Source: Nilaparvata lugens (Eukaryota; Arthropoda; Insecta; Hemiptera; Delphacidae). From it: a DNA stretch of 64,000 nucleotides. The DNA lies in assembly GCF_014356525.2 (NCBI RefSeq), contig NC_052511.1, positions 8,092,500-8,156,499 of the forward strand. Reading direction: 5' to 3'. The notes under the pieces are model-generated. The model saw only the letters and a program-made list of their open reading frames with translations. It made no database searches and had not been told where the DNA came from. Position numbers and translations under genes: made by a program. Position 1 is the stretch's first letter; every line of letters begins with the position of its first letter. This document shows positions 52,411 to 62,690 of this stretch, in pieces.

Positions 52411-52913
52411 ATAAAGAATACTCCATTTTATTTTGCAGTATAGGAAGTAATTTATTGTCTCAAAAACCATTCTGCATTCGCAATTCGTTCCTTTTTCCAG
52501 TTTATCTATCAAGAGAGATGAAAATTCTGCTTTTTAATCACAGTAGCGTTATTTTAAATTGTTCACCTCTGGTGCAAGACCAACTGAGAGAATGTCAAGA
52601 AGCAGTAGGAGTGTACTAGCGGACTAGAAAAAAAGTGTTGTAATGAGGAAAGCGCCTCAGCTTGCCTTGAATTAATTCCCTGACCTGCCCTCAATTATTC
52701 TCCATGATCCACGGCCAGAATATTCTAATTCCTCAGATTCAAATGCGGAATACTAAGCAAGTACAATTTTCTCGCCGCTGAAGGGTTGAATGCTGTAATG
52801 CATCTAGTATGCTGTCGCTAGTGTTTCATGGTCGTTAGTACTCCCAGAGAAGAGGGTATGTTTCAAGAGATTGGAGGTGATAGTGTATTTTTAAATCATC
52901 GAGCTTCCAATAT
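52411..52913. other. No feature seen
   Basis: Unique sequence; no gene or repeat recognised. Confidence 0.45.
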
Positions 52914-53650
52914 TGTTCGTAAACTATACAATTTCAATTGTTCGTACTATTCATAAACAATACATTCAAGTGTTCATACTATTCATAAACAATACAATTT
53001 CAATTCTTCGTACTGTTCACTAACAATACAATTTCAATTGTTTATACTATTCATAAACAATACAATTTCAATTGTTTATACTATTCATAAACAATACAAT
53101 TTCAATATTGTTGATACTATTCATAAACAATACAATTTCAATTGTTTATACTATTCATAAACAATACAATTTCAATTGTTTGTACTATTCACAAACAATA
53201 CAATTTCAATATTGTTGATACTATTCATAAACAATACAATTTCAATTGTTTATAATATTCATAAACAATACAATTTCAATTGTTTATACCATTCATAAAC
53301 AATACTATTTCAATTGTTTATACTATTTTATTTTATTTTATTTATTAGAACAGTCACAAACACGATATTTGGAAAGAGAAACAGGCAATTGCCCAAAACT
53401 TCTTCAATTCCTTGATTTTGGCACATAAATAGTCCAAAGTGAGGTTAAGTTTAAAATTTCTGTTTTCACCAAAGATTAACACTCAGAGAATACGTATTCG
53501 AGATATGACTGATGAAATTTGAATTTCGAAGGGTTGATAAGAGCCGGAAATAACACTAAACAATCCGAAAGTTTCAATAATATTGAATAAACTATTCATA
53601 AACAATACAATTTAAATTGTTTGTACTGTTCACAAACAATAGAATTTCAA
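52914..53650. repeat. 34-bp minisatellite, ~12 copies, split by a retroposon
   Basis: Unit TTCATAAACAATACAATTTC then AATTGTTTATACTA, with a TATTGTTGATACTA variant. The array runs 52914-53325, is interrupted by the retroposon, and resumes 53587-53650. The 60-codon frame at 53246-53428 is an artefact. Confidence 0.9.
53326..53586 (-). mobile_element. Hairpin retroposon inserted in the minisatellite
   Basis: Reversed tail TTTTATTTTATTTTATTTAT, hairpin GGAAAGAGAAACAGGC-AAT-TGCCC...CTTCAATTCC, and a body ending near TTTGAATTTCGAAGGG. Confidence 0.65.
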
Positions 53651-54752
53651 TTGTCTGTTCAATCATAGTTGACTTTACTTTAGTGTATGGTCTATGGCAC
53701 TGATTAGGTTGTTATTAGAAATGATTTTAGTAGTCTTCTACCGCAACAGCAAAATAGATTGAAATATCAAATTTGTTTTTCAAAGCTGTGGTCTATTGTC
53801 TATTTTAAGAAATAGAAGCTTATTCTCGATTATTATTTTAATACATTTTTCACAAATGAAGCCTTTACTTCCAAGGAGATATACTTTGGTATAATAATAT
53901 GATATTAGTTTCAGAACTCCGATGGAGAATAATGGAGTTCTGAAACCAATATGGCTGTAATTGATGCGTGGGTGACTCAGGAGCAATACTCCTACACCTA
54001 TGTGACCTATCTATCGTCTAGTCTAGTGGGTCAAATTGGGTCATGTTTGTAGTCTGGGTCTTTGGGTCATATTCGGTCACACTGTGTCAGGTTCATCATG
54101 CCAGTTGTTATTGATTCAGTAGTATACTTTTCCAATCAAATAGTTTATGTGAAGACTATTATCAGTTTTATCATTGGAGCGGTACTTCAATATATAGGGT
54201 ATTTAGTTTCCCGTCTCAAATTAGGCCTTGACATATACTCTAATATCAATTGGTTGTTTATTGAAGATTCATAGTTGAATTGAAGGTTCGTAGTCTCAAT
54301 GAATGAAATTGTAGTGTGATTCAGGCTATGAAGTCAACACCTGATTGACTTTGGTTTGCTATTCTTGTCTGTCATTAGAACAAAGCAGATAGCTCTATCC
54401 TCTTCCTACATTGCACCGTTGGCAAATTCTTAGTGGATTTTTAGAGGTGCGATAAGCTATTGAAATATTTCATATAATTTTTTTTTGAAAGTTTATCATT
54501 AAATCGTAAAAGTTACATTTGCTTAAATTATGAATGATGACTTAGTACAAAGTTACCAACCAATTCCTTCTATAAACATCAGTAAACATCAGTGTGTTTT
54601 ATTTCTGGTTCAAAATTTTTCTTAATACTCAATAGTTTCAAGTTCTGACAGTTTATTGAATGTAATCATTCTATTATATTCGGTTTTCAATCAAATCAAA
54701 TTCAAAATTTCTAGTTTATTTATTTGTGAACTGAAAGTGGACTCAAATCAAT

Positions 54753-54980
54753 TCAAGTGCATAACCTATAATTTGTATTCATTGATAACTCTACCTTCAT
54801 TGTATTATCATTCATCCTATCATCACCTAGGCTTAAAATACTTCTAGAAAGTCGCCTTTGTAAAATAATAAATAAATAAACAATAGATTCCAACCAATCA
54901 CAATCCACTTCCCATTCTTCTAGAGTTGGTTGGATTTGTTCAGTCCCACAAAATGGCGACTCAGAGTCCTGATTGGCCAA
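54753..54980 (-). other. Open frame shared by both duplicate units
   Basis: 75 codons on the minus strand starting MANQDSESPFCGTEQIQPTL. The copy at 56616-56843 has one amino-acid change (Val25 to Leu) and at least one silent change. The C-terminal half runs through an AAATAAATAAAC tail, so it is probably not a protein. The duplication is recent enough that conservation alone says little. Confidence 0.15.
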
Positions 54981-55085
54981 TGAGAGTGGAGGAGTGGAAA
55001 GGTGGGAACTAGTCGCTTGTGATTGGTGGATAGTTGAAGTAGTTCATACCATCTTTGTCCGATAGATCGCAGTTGATAGTAGAAT
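54890..55085. promoter_or_regulatory. CCAAT-rich block, second paralog
   Basis: AACCAATCACAATCC, CCCACAAAATGGCGACTC, GATTGGCCAATGAGAG, CTAGTCGCTTGTGATTGGTG and TTGTCCGATAGATCG in the same order as in 13480-13660 (and 56755-56945). Three or four CCAAT boxes on both strands. Confidence 0.3.
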
Positions 55086-55429
55086 CGATCTTTAGTGAGA
55101 TTGAAATATCGTAATTATTAGCAGCAATTACTGTATATCATGGATTACCGATTGGAAAATTTTCACTCATTTGAAATACCACTCAATTTCATTCATCTAG
55201 CAAATGGAATTTTGTAAATGAATGGAATTCAATGCAAAATTTACGAAATGATAGCCTACTGAATAGCTTGGAGCGAATGTCTCCTAATTAACTCAATTAA
55301 GCTGTTAAAAAGCATTCTCATCTCAATTACCCAATCGATGCAACCCATCAATTTTTGTACCACTTTAAATAATAATACAACATCGAACTTAGTGTATTCA
55401 TCACCATATATCATAGCACCTGATTTATA

Positions 55430-55467
55430 AAAAATCTGGTGTGGTGCACTCACACAACTTTCCTTGC
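55430..55467 (-). mobile_element. End fragment of the ACTTTCCTTGCC element
   Basis: AAATCTGGTGTGGTGCACTC then ACACAACTTTCCTTGC, the complement of the element's right end. It sits exactly at the junction between the two duplicate units. Unit 2 ends at AAATCTG, inside the same motif. Confidence 0.7.
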
Positions 55468-55469
55468 TC

Positions 55470-57300
55470 ATATTATTCATAAACAATACAATTTCAATTG
55501 TTTGTACTGTTCACAAACAATAGAATTTCAATTGTCTGTTCAATCATAGTTGACTTTACTTTAGTGTATAGTCTATGGAACTGATTAGGTTGTTATTAGA
55601 AATGATTTTAGTAGTCTTTTACCGCGACAGCAAAATAGATTGAAATATCAAATTTGTTTTTCATAGCTGTGGTCTATTGTCTATTTTAAGAAATAGAAGC
55701 TTATTCTCAATTATTATTTCAATACATTTTCCACAAATCAAGCCTTCAACTTCAAGAAGATATACTTGAGAATTTAATATGATATTAGTTTCAGAACTCC
55801 GATGGAGAATGGAGTTCTGAAACCAATATGGCTGTAATTGATGCGTGGGTGACTCAGGAGCAATACTCCTACACCTATGTGACCTATCTATCGTCTAGTC
55901 TAGTGGGTCAAATTGGGTCATATTTGTAGTCTGGGTCATATTGGGTCACACTGTGTCAAGTTCATCATGCCAGTTGTTATTGACTCAGTAGTATCCTTTT
56001 CCAATCAATTACGTGAAGACTATTATCAGTTTTATCATTGGAGCGGTACTTCAATATAGGGTATTTAGTTTCCCGTCTCAAATTAGGCCTTGACATATAC
56101 TCTAATATCAATTGGTTGTTTATTGAAGATTCATAGTTGAATTGAAGGTTCGTAGTCTCAATGAATGAATTGTAGTGTGATTCAGGCTATGAAGTCAACA
56201 CCTGATTGACTTTGGTTTGCTATTCTTGTCTGTCATTAGAACAAAGCAGATAGCTCTATCCTCTTCCTACATTGCACCGTTGGCAAATTCTTAGTGGATT
56301 TTTAGAGGTGCGATAAGCTATTGAAATATTTCATATAATTTTTTTTTGAAAGTTTATCATTAAATCGTAAAAGTTACATTTGCTTAAATTATGAATGATG
56401 ACTTAGTACAAAGTTACCAACCAATTCCTTCTATAAACATCAGTAAACATCAGTGTGTTTTATTTCTGGTTCAAAATTTTTCTTAATAACTCAATAGTTT
56501 CAAGTTCTGACAGTTTATTGAATGTAATCATTCTATTATATTCGGTTTTCAATCAAATCAAATTCAAAATTTCTAGTTTATTTATTTGTGAACTGAAAAG
56601 TGGACTCAAATCAATTCAAGTGCATAACCTATAATTTGTATTCATTGATAACTCTACCTTCATTGTATTATCATTCATCCTATCATCACCTAGGCTTAAA
56701 ATACTTCTAGAAAGTCGCCTTTGTAAAATAATAAATAAATAAACAATTGATTCCAACCAATCACAATCCAATTCCCATTCTTCTAGAGTTGGTTGGATTT
56801 GTTCAGTCCCACAAAATGGCGACTCAGAGTCCTGATTGGCCAATGAGAGTGAAGGAGTGGAAAGGTGGGAACTAGTCGCTTGTGATTGGTGGATAGTTGG
56901 AGTAGTTCATACTATCTTTGTCCGACAGATCGCAGTTGATGGTAGAATCGATCTTTAGTGAGATTGAAATATCGTAATTATTAGCAGCAATTGCTGAATA
57001 TCATGGATTACCAATTGAAAAAGGTTCACTCATTTGAAATACCACTTAATTTCATTCATCTAGCAAATGGAATTTTGTAAATGAATGGAATTCAATGCAA
57101 AATTTATGAAATGATAGCCTACTGAGTAGCTTGGAGCGATTGTCTCCTAATTAACTCAATTAAGTTGTTGAAAAGCATTCTCATCTTAATTACCCAATCG
57201 ATGCAACCCATCAATTTTTTGTACCACTTTAAATGATAATACAACATCGAACTTAGTGAATTCACCATACGTCATAGCACCTGATTTATAAAAAAATCTG
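55470..57300. repeat. 1.85-kb tandem duplication, unit 2
   Basis: Starts with a minisatellite unit (ATTCATAAACAATACAATTT) and repeats unit 1 through TCATAGCACCTGATTTATAA. It differs by indels (for instance loss of ATAGTTT near 56010) and point changes. Confidence 0.9.
56755..56945. promoter_or_regulatory. CCAAT-rich block, third paralog
   Basis: Duplicate of 54890-55085 with few differences. Confidence 0.3.
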
Positions 57301-58453
57301 TATTGTTGTGAAGATGATTTTGTGGTTGATATCTGATATTGAATGAAAATTAAAGATGAGCTCTGTCATTGGCTGAAATTGGACAAGCTCAAGCATTCCT
57401 AGACTCGGCCAATGTCAGTAGAGCTCAACTTCATTGGTCAATAGTCAACACCTAATGGCCAATCGTGGGACTTCGTTAACATGGAAAACTGTCTCCGTAA
57501 ACTGTCCATGTTTCATGTAAAATCGGTCTCTAATTTTGATGATTCCATTGAAATTGAGCTCTGTTTCCATTTATATCAAGCATCACCTCATTTTATATCA
57601 GGTCGTCTATTACAGGAACAATACCCTTTTTCTTCCTAATCAGTTTCCATGATACTTCCCCACTTCATAATGTTAAATAGACTCCTAAGATTGATCCTAT
57701 ATTTCATCAGTAGGAGATATTACTTGGTGTAGGGAGGTTAATTAAGTAAGAATTAAATTTTTTTTCATAAGTTCTTCAATTTAAATCTCAAAACAATACT
57801 TGTTTTTCTTAATTAGTTTCCATGAAACTATCCAACCTCATCATATTGATATCATGTCCTATACAGTTACAATACTTGTCGTTCCTAATCAGTTTCCATG
57901 AAACTATCAACCTCACAATGATTTCAGGCATAATACAAGAACAACACTTGTTCTTAATCAACGACAATCACTTCCATTATTGTAGCAGATGATCACAGAT
58001 TATGACCGAACTAGTTGACTTAATGTGACAGAAAATAGACACGATTTTGATGGCCCACTACAAAACGACAACCATCCGGTGACTACTTGATACATCATTC
58101 AATGGCGGCATATCTAATCGCCAGTTTATGTTTGTGTCAAATACCAAAGTGACACATGACAGTCGACATGTCTGCTCACTAAATAACCCACTGCTGTTCT
58201 GCATATAACCCGGATGAAAACAAACTTCTCACTCTTGGTTTATACATGCAACATTGTCAGATTTGCTGTGATTTTCTCGTGAATTTCCTAGTGATATTCT
58301 CGCTAACTCCTACGATAGAAACTATATTCAACTTAAAGTGTGTGCTTGAGTTGTGTATAACTGTATAGTTTCACGAGTATGTATGGATCATATCTACAAT
58401 GTTTTCAGTTTATATGTATGAAGTTGAAGCTGAGGAGAGGAGAAACAAGTATT
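57301..58453. other. Unique sequence with several CCAAT motifs and short direct repeats
   Basis: 57360-57470 has ATTGGCTG, GGCCAATG, ATTGGTCAAT and GGCCAATCG. AATCAGTTTCCATGA-like text recurs near 57640, 57820 and 57890. No gene found; 58000-58440 looks unique. Confidence 0.4.
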
Positions 58454-58640
58454 GAGGAGGAGGAGGAGGAGGAGGAGGAGGAGGAGGAGGAGGAGGAGGA
58501 GGAGGAGAAGGAGGAGGAGGAGGAGGAGGAGGAGGAGGAAGGAGGAGGAGGAGGAGGAGGAGGAGGATGAAGAAGAAGAAGAAGAAGAAGAAGAAGAAGA
58601 AGAGAAGAAGAAGAAGAAGAAGAAGAAGAAGAAGAAGGTG
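58454..58640. repeat. GGA/GAA polypurine microsatellite
   Basis: (GGA)n passing into (GAA)n. All frames over it on both strands (poly-Glu, poly-Arg, poly-Lys, poly-Ser, poly-Leu) are artefacts. Confidence 0.95.
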
Positions 58641-58667
58641 GAGAAGAAGAACCCAACGTATCTTAAC

Positions 58668-59349
58668 CAGTATACAGAGTGAGTCATATGTATGGGAACC
58701 CTTCTATAAATTGGAGACTGTTGTAGATTATAATACTGTAACTATCAGGATAAGTTATTGGTCAAATACTCCACCTTTGACGTACAACTGAATTTCAACT
58801 CCTCATAAGGGGTCATCAATGAAAGTTTTCTATGATACTAATCTTTTATCCAAAATGGCGGCTGATTGAAGTTTTAGTTTTTAAAAAAATAATTGATAAA
58901 GTTTGATCAGCCGCGTCATTTTGTATAAAAGTATCATAGTACATTTTAATTGATATCATCTTTCTCGTTTTGGAAAGGTCTTTGAAATTATGTATCACAC
59001 AATGGGTGTTTACATTTGAAATATTTGAGTTACAACCCCTCAATTCCTTAAAAACTAAATCTTGAATCAGCTGCCATTTTGGATAAAAGTGTCATAGAAC
59101 ATTTTAATTGAAGTCATCATTCTTGTTTTAAAAAGGCATTTAAAATGATGCACCACACAATGTGTGTTTACATTTAAAATATTCGAGTTACAACCCCCTA
59201 AGTCATCCTTTATAAAGGGTTGAAATTCAGTTGTACGTCAAAAGGTAGAGCATTTGACCAATAACTCATCCTGAAAGTCACAGTATTATCTTCAACAGTC
59301 TCCAATTTATAGAAGTGTTCCCATACAATCATATGACTCACTCTGTATA
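58668..59349. mobile_element. MITE with ~130-bp terminal inverted repeats
   Basis: TATACAGAGTGAGTCATATG at the left and CATATGACTCACTCTGTATA at the right. The arms stay alignable through GGAGACTGTTG, AAGTTATTGGTCAAAT and GACGTACAACTGAATTTCAA. The centre holds two ~170-bp direct repeats with AAAATGGCGGCTGATT-like and GTGTTTACATTT motifs. ~680 bp, no coding remnant. The TA at each edge could be a TA target site. Confidence 0.8.
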
Positions 59350-59353
59350 TTAT

Positions 59354-59649
59354 CATAGAGAAACAATAGCATAAAGAAACATATCATAAACAATAGTAGA
59401 TATCCCATGGTATAGGGCGTTTATGTCGCAACTTTTACTGTTATCTCAAGCTGATAGTCCACGTAGTTCTTTCCTGTGAAGCTTTATGATGCTGGTAGTC
59501 TCTCATATTGTGCTGTTCATACACTCTCACCCGGTCAAAACAGTAAAAATCGACAATAATCGACAGTAATCGGCTTGAGATAACAGTAAAAGTTGCGACA
59601 TAAACGCCCTATACCATTGGATATCTACTTACGCTATTGTTTCTCTATG
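59354..59649. mobile_element. CATAGAGAAAC element, copy 3
   Basis: CATAGAGAAACAATAGC at the left (followed by a small local duplication) and GTTTCTCTATG at the right, flanked by ATATTAT on both sides (59347-59353 and 59650-59656). Confidence 0.85.
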
Positions 59650-59656
59650 ATATTAT

Positions 59657-60345
59657 ACAGTTAGCAGTGTGAGTGTGAATATTGTAACTAGATATACTCA
59701 GTTTATATAACTGTACAGTTTACAAGAGTACATATTGATCATAATATCTATACAGTTTCCTGCGTGTTTGGATTATAACTATACAGATGGCAGTGTACGT
59801 GTGAATATTGTAACAAGATATACAAGCGGCAGTGAACGTATGAAGACGGGGCGTGTTGCATTCATTCATTAAGCAAACTAAGTTGGAAAGTTAACGTGCA
59901 ACTGAAGTTTCGATGACGTCACGATGTGTCTGCGAGGAAGGTCTGTGACTAATTTGAATAAAACCGAGAAGGGGAAGTATTGGTGCAGACTTGGGTTTTT
60001 TTTTCCTACGATCTGTATTGTCAAGTTATCTACATGTCGTCATCAATTAGAAAACTTGGATAATGGAATGAATATTTAGTTAGAAGGTTGAAATAGGGTT
60101 AAATTTGCAATATCCACTTCCCTTTGCACTTGATCACTGGTTGGGAGCTTAGTTAGAAGGTTCTGGTTATACAGTAGCTACAGTCAGAGAAAACTTATTC
60201 ATTATACTCAAACTAATACTTGAAGATTGTTTTATTCTGAACTATAGTTATTATCCGCAGTGTTCAAGTTCGGTTGGAAGGTTCTGGTTATAGTTATTTA
60301 TTATCAGAAGTTGTCAGTTATTATTTATTCATTTCATTCTTTATT
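59657..60345. other. Unique sequence
   Basis: Weak direct repeat GTGTGAATATTGTAAC(T/A)AGATA near 59674 and 59791. A TGACGTCA octamer lies near 59915, a CRE-like site that could be chance. No gene seen. Confidence 0.4.
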
Positions 60346-60347
60346 GA

Positions 60348-60349
<2 letters not shown>

Positions 60350-60394
<45 letters not shown>
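60350..60394. repeat. AT dinucleotide microsatellite
   Basis: Uninterrupted (AT)n of about 45 bp. Confidence 0.95.
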
Positions 60395-60397
<3 letters not shown>

Positions 60398-60539
60398 GTG
60401 TGAAGTTTTTAGCTTAAATATTTCCAGTTACAAAATTTAGACTTTTTGAATAATTATTAAGTTACTGTTCTAGATTTTCCAATTTTAGACTCTAATAGTA
60501 TCTATTTGATTCAAAATTTGCTCGTTTATATGAAGAGCG

Positions 60540-60692
60540 TAAATTGTATTTTGAAAAGTGAAAGTGACATAACCAACATTTTGATTTGGACATCATAGTA
60601 TAAATTGGAAATGGGACAGTTTTGGGCATGAGCCTGTTGTGCCTTTCCTCATGTTAAATATTTGTAAAAAAGGTGATAAAATAAATAAATAA
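60540..60692 (+). mobile_element. Hairpin retroposon copy
   Basis: GTGACATAACCAACATTTTG body, hairpin GGGACAG-TTTT-GGGCATGAGCC-TGTTGTGCCTTTCC, then AATAAATAAATAAG tail. Confidence 0.6.
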
Positions 60693-61065
60693 GTTCATTA
60701 TCAAAATGATAGGGAGAGAAAAAATAAGATAACCTTGTGCTATTTCTCTCCCAAATTTAGTATTGTTGGAGGGTTAAGTGTAAGCGAGGGCCGATTGCGC
60801 CCCAACCTCTTCCTCCTAGGTCAAAAATAAAGGCAGTCATTCTATTCTAAATTTATATAGGGTTACACATAGTCCGATTGCGCCCCAACCTCTTCCTCCT
60901 AGGTCAAAAATAAAGGCAGTCATTCTATTCTAAATTTATATAGGGTTACACATAGTCCGATTGCGCCCCAACCTCTTCCTCCTAGGTCAAAAATAAAGGC
61001 AGTCATTCTATTCTAAATTTATATAGGGTTACACATAGTCCGAAATAGGTCAAGTCTTGTAGTTC
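60693..61065 (-). mobile_element. Hairpin retroposon with an internal 83-bp triplication
   Basis: Tail-to-tail with the preceding copy. Hairpin GGGAGAGAAA / TTTCTCTCCC with AACC loop at 60711-60753, then three 83-bp repeats, then CGAAATAGGTCAAGTCTTGT body as in 13150-13312. Confidence 0.6.
60791..61039. repeat. 83-bp repeat, three identical copies
   Basis: CCGATTGCGCCCCAACCTCT starts at 60791, 60874 and 60957; the three units are identical as read. The end TTACACATAGT is the retroposon body's own sequence, so the expansion happened inside the element. Confidence 0.95.
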
Positions 61066-61151
61066 TTTATTAATCAATAAACATTTGATTATGACTGCAA
61101 CTGGTGCAGTAATTTGAATAGAATGCCACCTGGAAGAATATGCTACTTGAA

Positions 61152-61229
61152 ATCCAAAACCATAGACCTACTGGAAAAAGAGATGCAGGAAGACCAAGAA
61201 AGATATGGGTACCGGAAAAGGTTAATTAA
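61152..61229 (+). pseudogene. LINE ORF2 C-terminal remnant (GRPRK motif)
   Basis: Reads SKTIDLLEKEMQEDQERYGY in one phase. In the phase from 61164 it reads RPTGKRDAGRPRKIWVPEKV, then N and a stop. The G-K-R-x-x-G-R-P-R-K/R-x-W signature is common near the C-terminus of RTE-type and related LINE ORF2 proteins. Only ~22 codons survive. A hairpin retroposon 3' end follows about 100 bp downstream (61330-61465), a second case linking an ORF2 tail to the hairpin. Confidence 0.5.
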
Positions 61230-61329
61230 TATATGAAGTGAAGATGAAGGCATTTTATTATCAACCATACACTGTGATTAGATTCAACCACTTTTCTTTC
61301 GTTCGTTGTTCTCGAATGAAGTATTATTT

Positions 61330-61465
61330 ACAAGAATTTAACCTATTTTCGGACTATATGTATAACCTTATCTAAATTTGGAAGAGGAATAGCACAAGGT
61401 TACCTTATTTTTTCTCACCCTATCATTTTGATGGTGTACTTATTGTATGAATCAATAAAGAATTT
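61330..61465 (+). mobile_element. Hairpin retroposon 3' end
   Basis: TTTAACCTATTTTCGGACTA body, hairpin GGAAGAGGAATAGCACAAGG-TTA-CCTT...TCTCACCC, CATTTTGATGGTG second hairpin, and an ATGAATCAATAAAGAA tail. Confidence 0.65.
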
Positions 61466-61588
61466 TGTACTAGGTCTTGTTCTTGACTCATGTTCATGTG
61501 CTAGTGTTATTCAAACTGGTTATGTCTTGAACGAGCTAAATCTAAATTTGAGATTGACTGTTGTTATTAAATAGAACTACTACAATTA

Positions 61589-61802
61589 TTGAGGTCCACA
61601 TTATAATGGCAGTGGATAAAGATAGGAGAACAGCGTTGCCGATTCTCTGCCTTAATTAATTATGTTTCAACACTGTCAAAAACAGATTTGGCATCGTTGC
61701 AGAGCTAGAAAATGAAAGTACTACCTGCTTTGTTGAATGATGGACAAGGATAGCAACATCAAAGTTAATCAGATACTGTCATTATAACGTGGACCTCACT
61801 AT
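61589..61802. mobile_element. TATAGTGAGGTCC MITE, compact 214-bp copy
   Basis: TTGAGGTCCACATTATAATG at the left, CATTATAACGTGGACCTCAC then TATAG at the right. It has both family end modules (CGTTGCCGATTCTCTGCC; GGACAAGGATAGCAACATC) and little between. Confidence 0.75.
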
Positions 61803-62118
61803 AGCAGTCAAATTATCAAGCATTTCGTGATGGAAAACAGCATTGGAGAATTTGAGATTGAATTCGGACAATTGATATAATATTTTCAAACTACGCATCG
61901 TTTTATTGTGAATTGATGGCTTCTCTTTTCATTCTTTCTATTCATTATGTATTCAACGTTGTATTTTACATTTATAATTTATTTCCTCTCGCTATCCCAG
62001 TCTTCGAAATGTTCACTGTTATTTTCGCTTTGTATGAGTATTGAAGAGTAGTGAAAAATTGGTAATACAGTAACTAGTTACGGTAAAGAATCTATGAACA
62101 ATTACCAGTTACTAGTAT
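61803..62118. other. No feature seen
   Basis: AT-rich unique sequence. Confidence 0.5.
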
Positions 62119-62450
62119 CATAGAGAAAATATAACATAAGTAGATATCCCATGGTATAGGTCGTTCATGTTCTTCCAAATTTCAAGCCTATTTTTATCAA
62201 CTCAAGCCGATTACTGTCGGCTACTATCTATTATTACTGTTTTGGTCGAGTGAGAGTGTAAGAACCAGAGACAAGAATAATATACTTACTTATCCTTCAT
62301 CTATGGTAAGAACGGCACTGTTTGAGAGATTACCAGCGTCACATAGCTTCACAAAGAACTACTAGGACTATTGGCTTGAGTTAACAGTGACATTTGGAAG
62401 ATGAACGCCCTATACCATGGGATAACTTTTTATGCTACTTTTTCTCTATG
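62119..62450. mobile_element. CATAGAGAAAC element, copy 4, diverged
   Basis: CATAGAGAAAATATAACATA at the left and TTTTTCTCTATG at the right; CCCATGGTATAGG / CCTATACCATGGG arms are kept. The flanks do not show a 7-bp duplication, so this is the oldest copy or a rearranged one. 332 bp. Confidence 0.7.
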
Positions 62451-62591
62451 TCAAAACTAAACAACTTTTGTTTTTGTAGCACTGTCGTGCTTCTACTCTT
62501 CTCTCTCTCATCCCTAGACTCTTATTTTTTTTTTGTTACTCTGTTATACCTGAGAAGAAAGAAAATAAGGAGGATTTGGATAATAAAATGA

Positions 62592-62690
62592 GGAGTAAAT
62601 TTGGGAGAGGAATAGCACAAGGTTACCTTATTTTTTCTCTCCCTATCATTTTGATGATGTATTTATTGTATGAATCAATAAAGGAGTGAG
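62592..62690 (+). mobile_element. Hairpin retroposon 3' end, short copy
   Basis: GAGTAAATTTGGGAGAGGAA start, AAGGTTACCTT loop, TTTCTCTCCC, CATTTTGATGATG and ATGAATCAATAAAGGA tail. Only the last ~100 bp of the family. Confidence 0.65.

Larger units (their letters stand above)
53587..55440. repeat. 1.85-kb tandem duplication, unit 1
   Basis: Starts within the minisatellite (TTCATAAACAATACAATTTA). Matches unit 2 at an offset of 1,881 bp at its left and 1,861 bp at its right end, with scattered substitutions and small indels. Includes a diverged MITE piece (54350-54430), a 75-codon minus-strand frame (54753-54980) and the CCAAT-rich block. Immediately right (55430-55467) is a reversed end fragment of the ACTTTCCTTGCC element. 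Confidence 0.9.

Noticed and set aside
54753..56843. Duplicated 75-codon minus-strand frame as a conserved small gene
   Set aside because: The duplication is recent, so similarity is expected without selection, and half the frame reads an A/T-rich tail.
59910..59925. CRE-like TGACGTCA as a regulatory site
   Set aside because: A single octamer with no promoter context.
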